Below, one piece after another: positions 63,706-64,000 of a stretch of DNA of 64,000 bases. The stretch is taken from contig NC_088298.1 in assembly GCF_032854445.1 (NCBI RefSeq), positions 21,973,295-22,037,294 of the forward strand. The letters run 5' to 3'. The position numbers were made by a program, and so were the translations under genes. The notes beneath the pieces were generated by a model. The model ran no database searches. It was not told the DNA's origin and saw only the letters and a list, made by a program, of their open reading frames with translations. Origin of the DNA: Liolophura sinensis (taxonomy: Eukaryota; Mollusca; Polyplacophora; Chitonida; Chitonidae). Every line of letters begins with the position of its first letter. Positions within the stretch are counted from its first letter, which is position 1.

Positions 63706-64000
63706 GAATTGCACAATCACACTGGTCAGCATATCGGCGTTAACTAAAGGTTGTCATTGGTCAAGTGCTCTTCTTTGGTGAGTGCCATTCAGTAAAGAAT
63801 ACTGGTTAAGAGGATCGACTGATTTTATCCTGTACTATAACTCGATCCTCTTAACATGTATACCCGTACCTATAATCAGTTCCGGTGTTATGAATCAAGT
63901 TATATTCCATCTCGGCCTCATTGACCCAACAATGGACCTGTTAATTTATCATTCTCTACATTCGATGAATTTGGATCGAATAAATCAATAATCCGACGCT
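63690..64000 (-). repeat. Inverted-duplicate segment, right copy
   Basis: Reverse complement of 47488-47784. It reaches the window edge and may continue. Confidence 0.85.
63805..63855 (-). repeat. 51-nt hairpin, right copy
   Basis: Identical arms (GTTAAGAGGATCGA / TCGATCCTCTTAAC) and loop as at 47632-47682. Confidence 0.9.

Overview
This window is animal nuclear DNA, and the best guess is a marine lophotrochozoan, probably a mollusc. The evidence is GT-AG split exons, long AT-rich non-coding stretches, many non-LTR retrotransposons, and two abundant tRNA-derived SINE families. SINE-1 has a tRNA head of the type GCCTCCGTGGCTCAGTTGG and an (AAAT)n tail. SINE-2 has a head with GGTAGATCC..GGGTCAAT and a tail like GTTAAGTAC..TTAAAC. 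The species cannot be named from the sequence alone.

The most distinctive content is two decayed, GC-rich, virus-like DNA elements related to Polintons/Mavericks and adintoviruses. Element 1 (about 6.5-14.6 kb) keeps two minus-strand genes (a Gly/Ala-rich hydrophobic protein and a coiled-coil protein), a probable major capsid protein, an A32/FtsK-like packaging ATPase with a stop in its Walker A motif, a family B DNA polymerase and an adenain-like cysteine protease pointing the other way. An N-terminal polymerase fragment of the same type lies separately at 16.2-17.1 kb. Element 2 (about 30.5-38.5 kb) has a different polymerase B on the plus strand. It converges on a minus-strand block of adenain-like protease, pX-like basic protein, structural protein, further element ORFs and a chromodomain integrase. 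Every recognisable gene in both elements has stops, frameshifts or insertions, so these are genomic fossils.

Retrotransposons fill much of the rest. LINE-A (1.6-3.0 kb, minus) and LINE-B (20.1-24.2 kb, minus) are the same family. LINE-C (25.5-30.0 kb, plus) is a different, nearly intact family with a 500-aa ORF1. LINE-D (40.9-43.0 kb, plus) is degenerate. SINEs are nested in many of them, and five insertions keep target-site duplications.

Host genes are few. The best is a five-exon plus-strand gene at 54.05-59.53 kb for a secreted acidic protein: signal peptide, six-cysteine module, Ser/Asp repeat, second six-cysteine module, Asp-rich tail. All its introns are phase 1. The design resembles extracellular biomineral-matrix proteins, but no function is proved, and the Ser/Asp exon carries an in-frame TAG. 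Two paralogous signal-peptide first exons (3.1 kb and 38.8 kb, minus) are cut off from their downstream exons by mobile DNA. A promoter-like cluster at 3.7-3.9 kb has a CRE, two perfect heat-shock elements and a TATA box.

The right third (47.5-64 kb) is rich in duplications: a pair of inverted repeats about 16 kb apart with a 51-nt hairpin and a 22-bp minisatellite, a 34-bp minisatellite, a 600-bp direct duplication, and many SINE copies.
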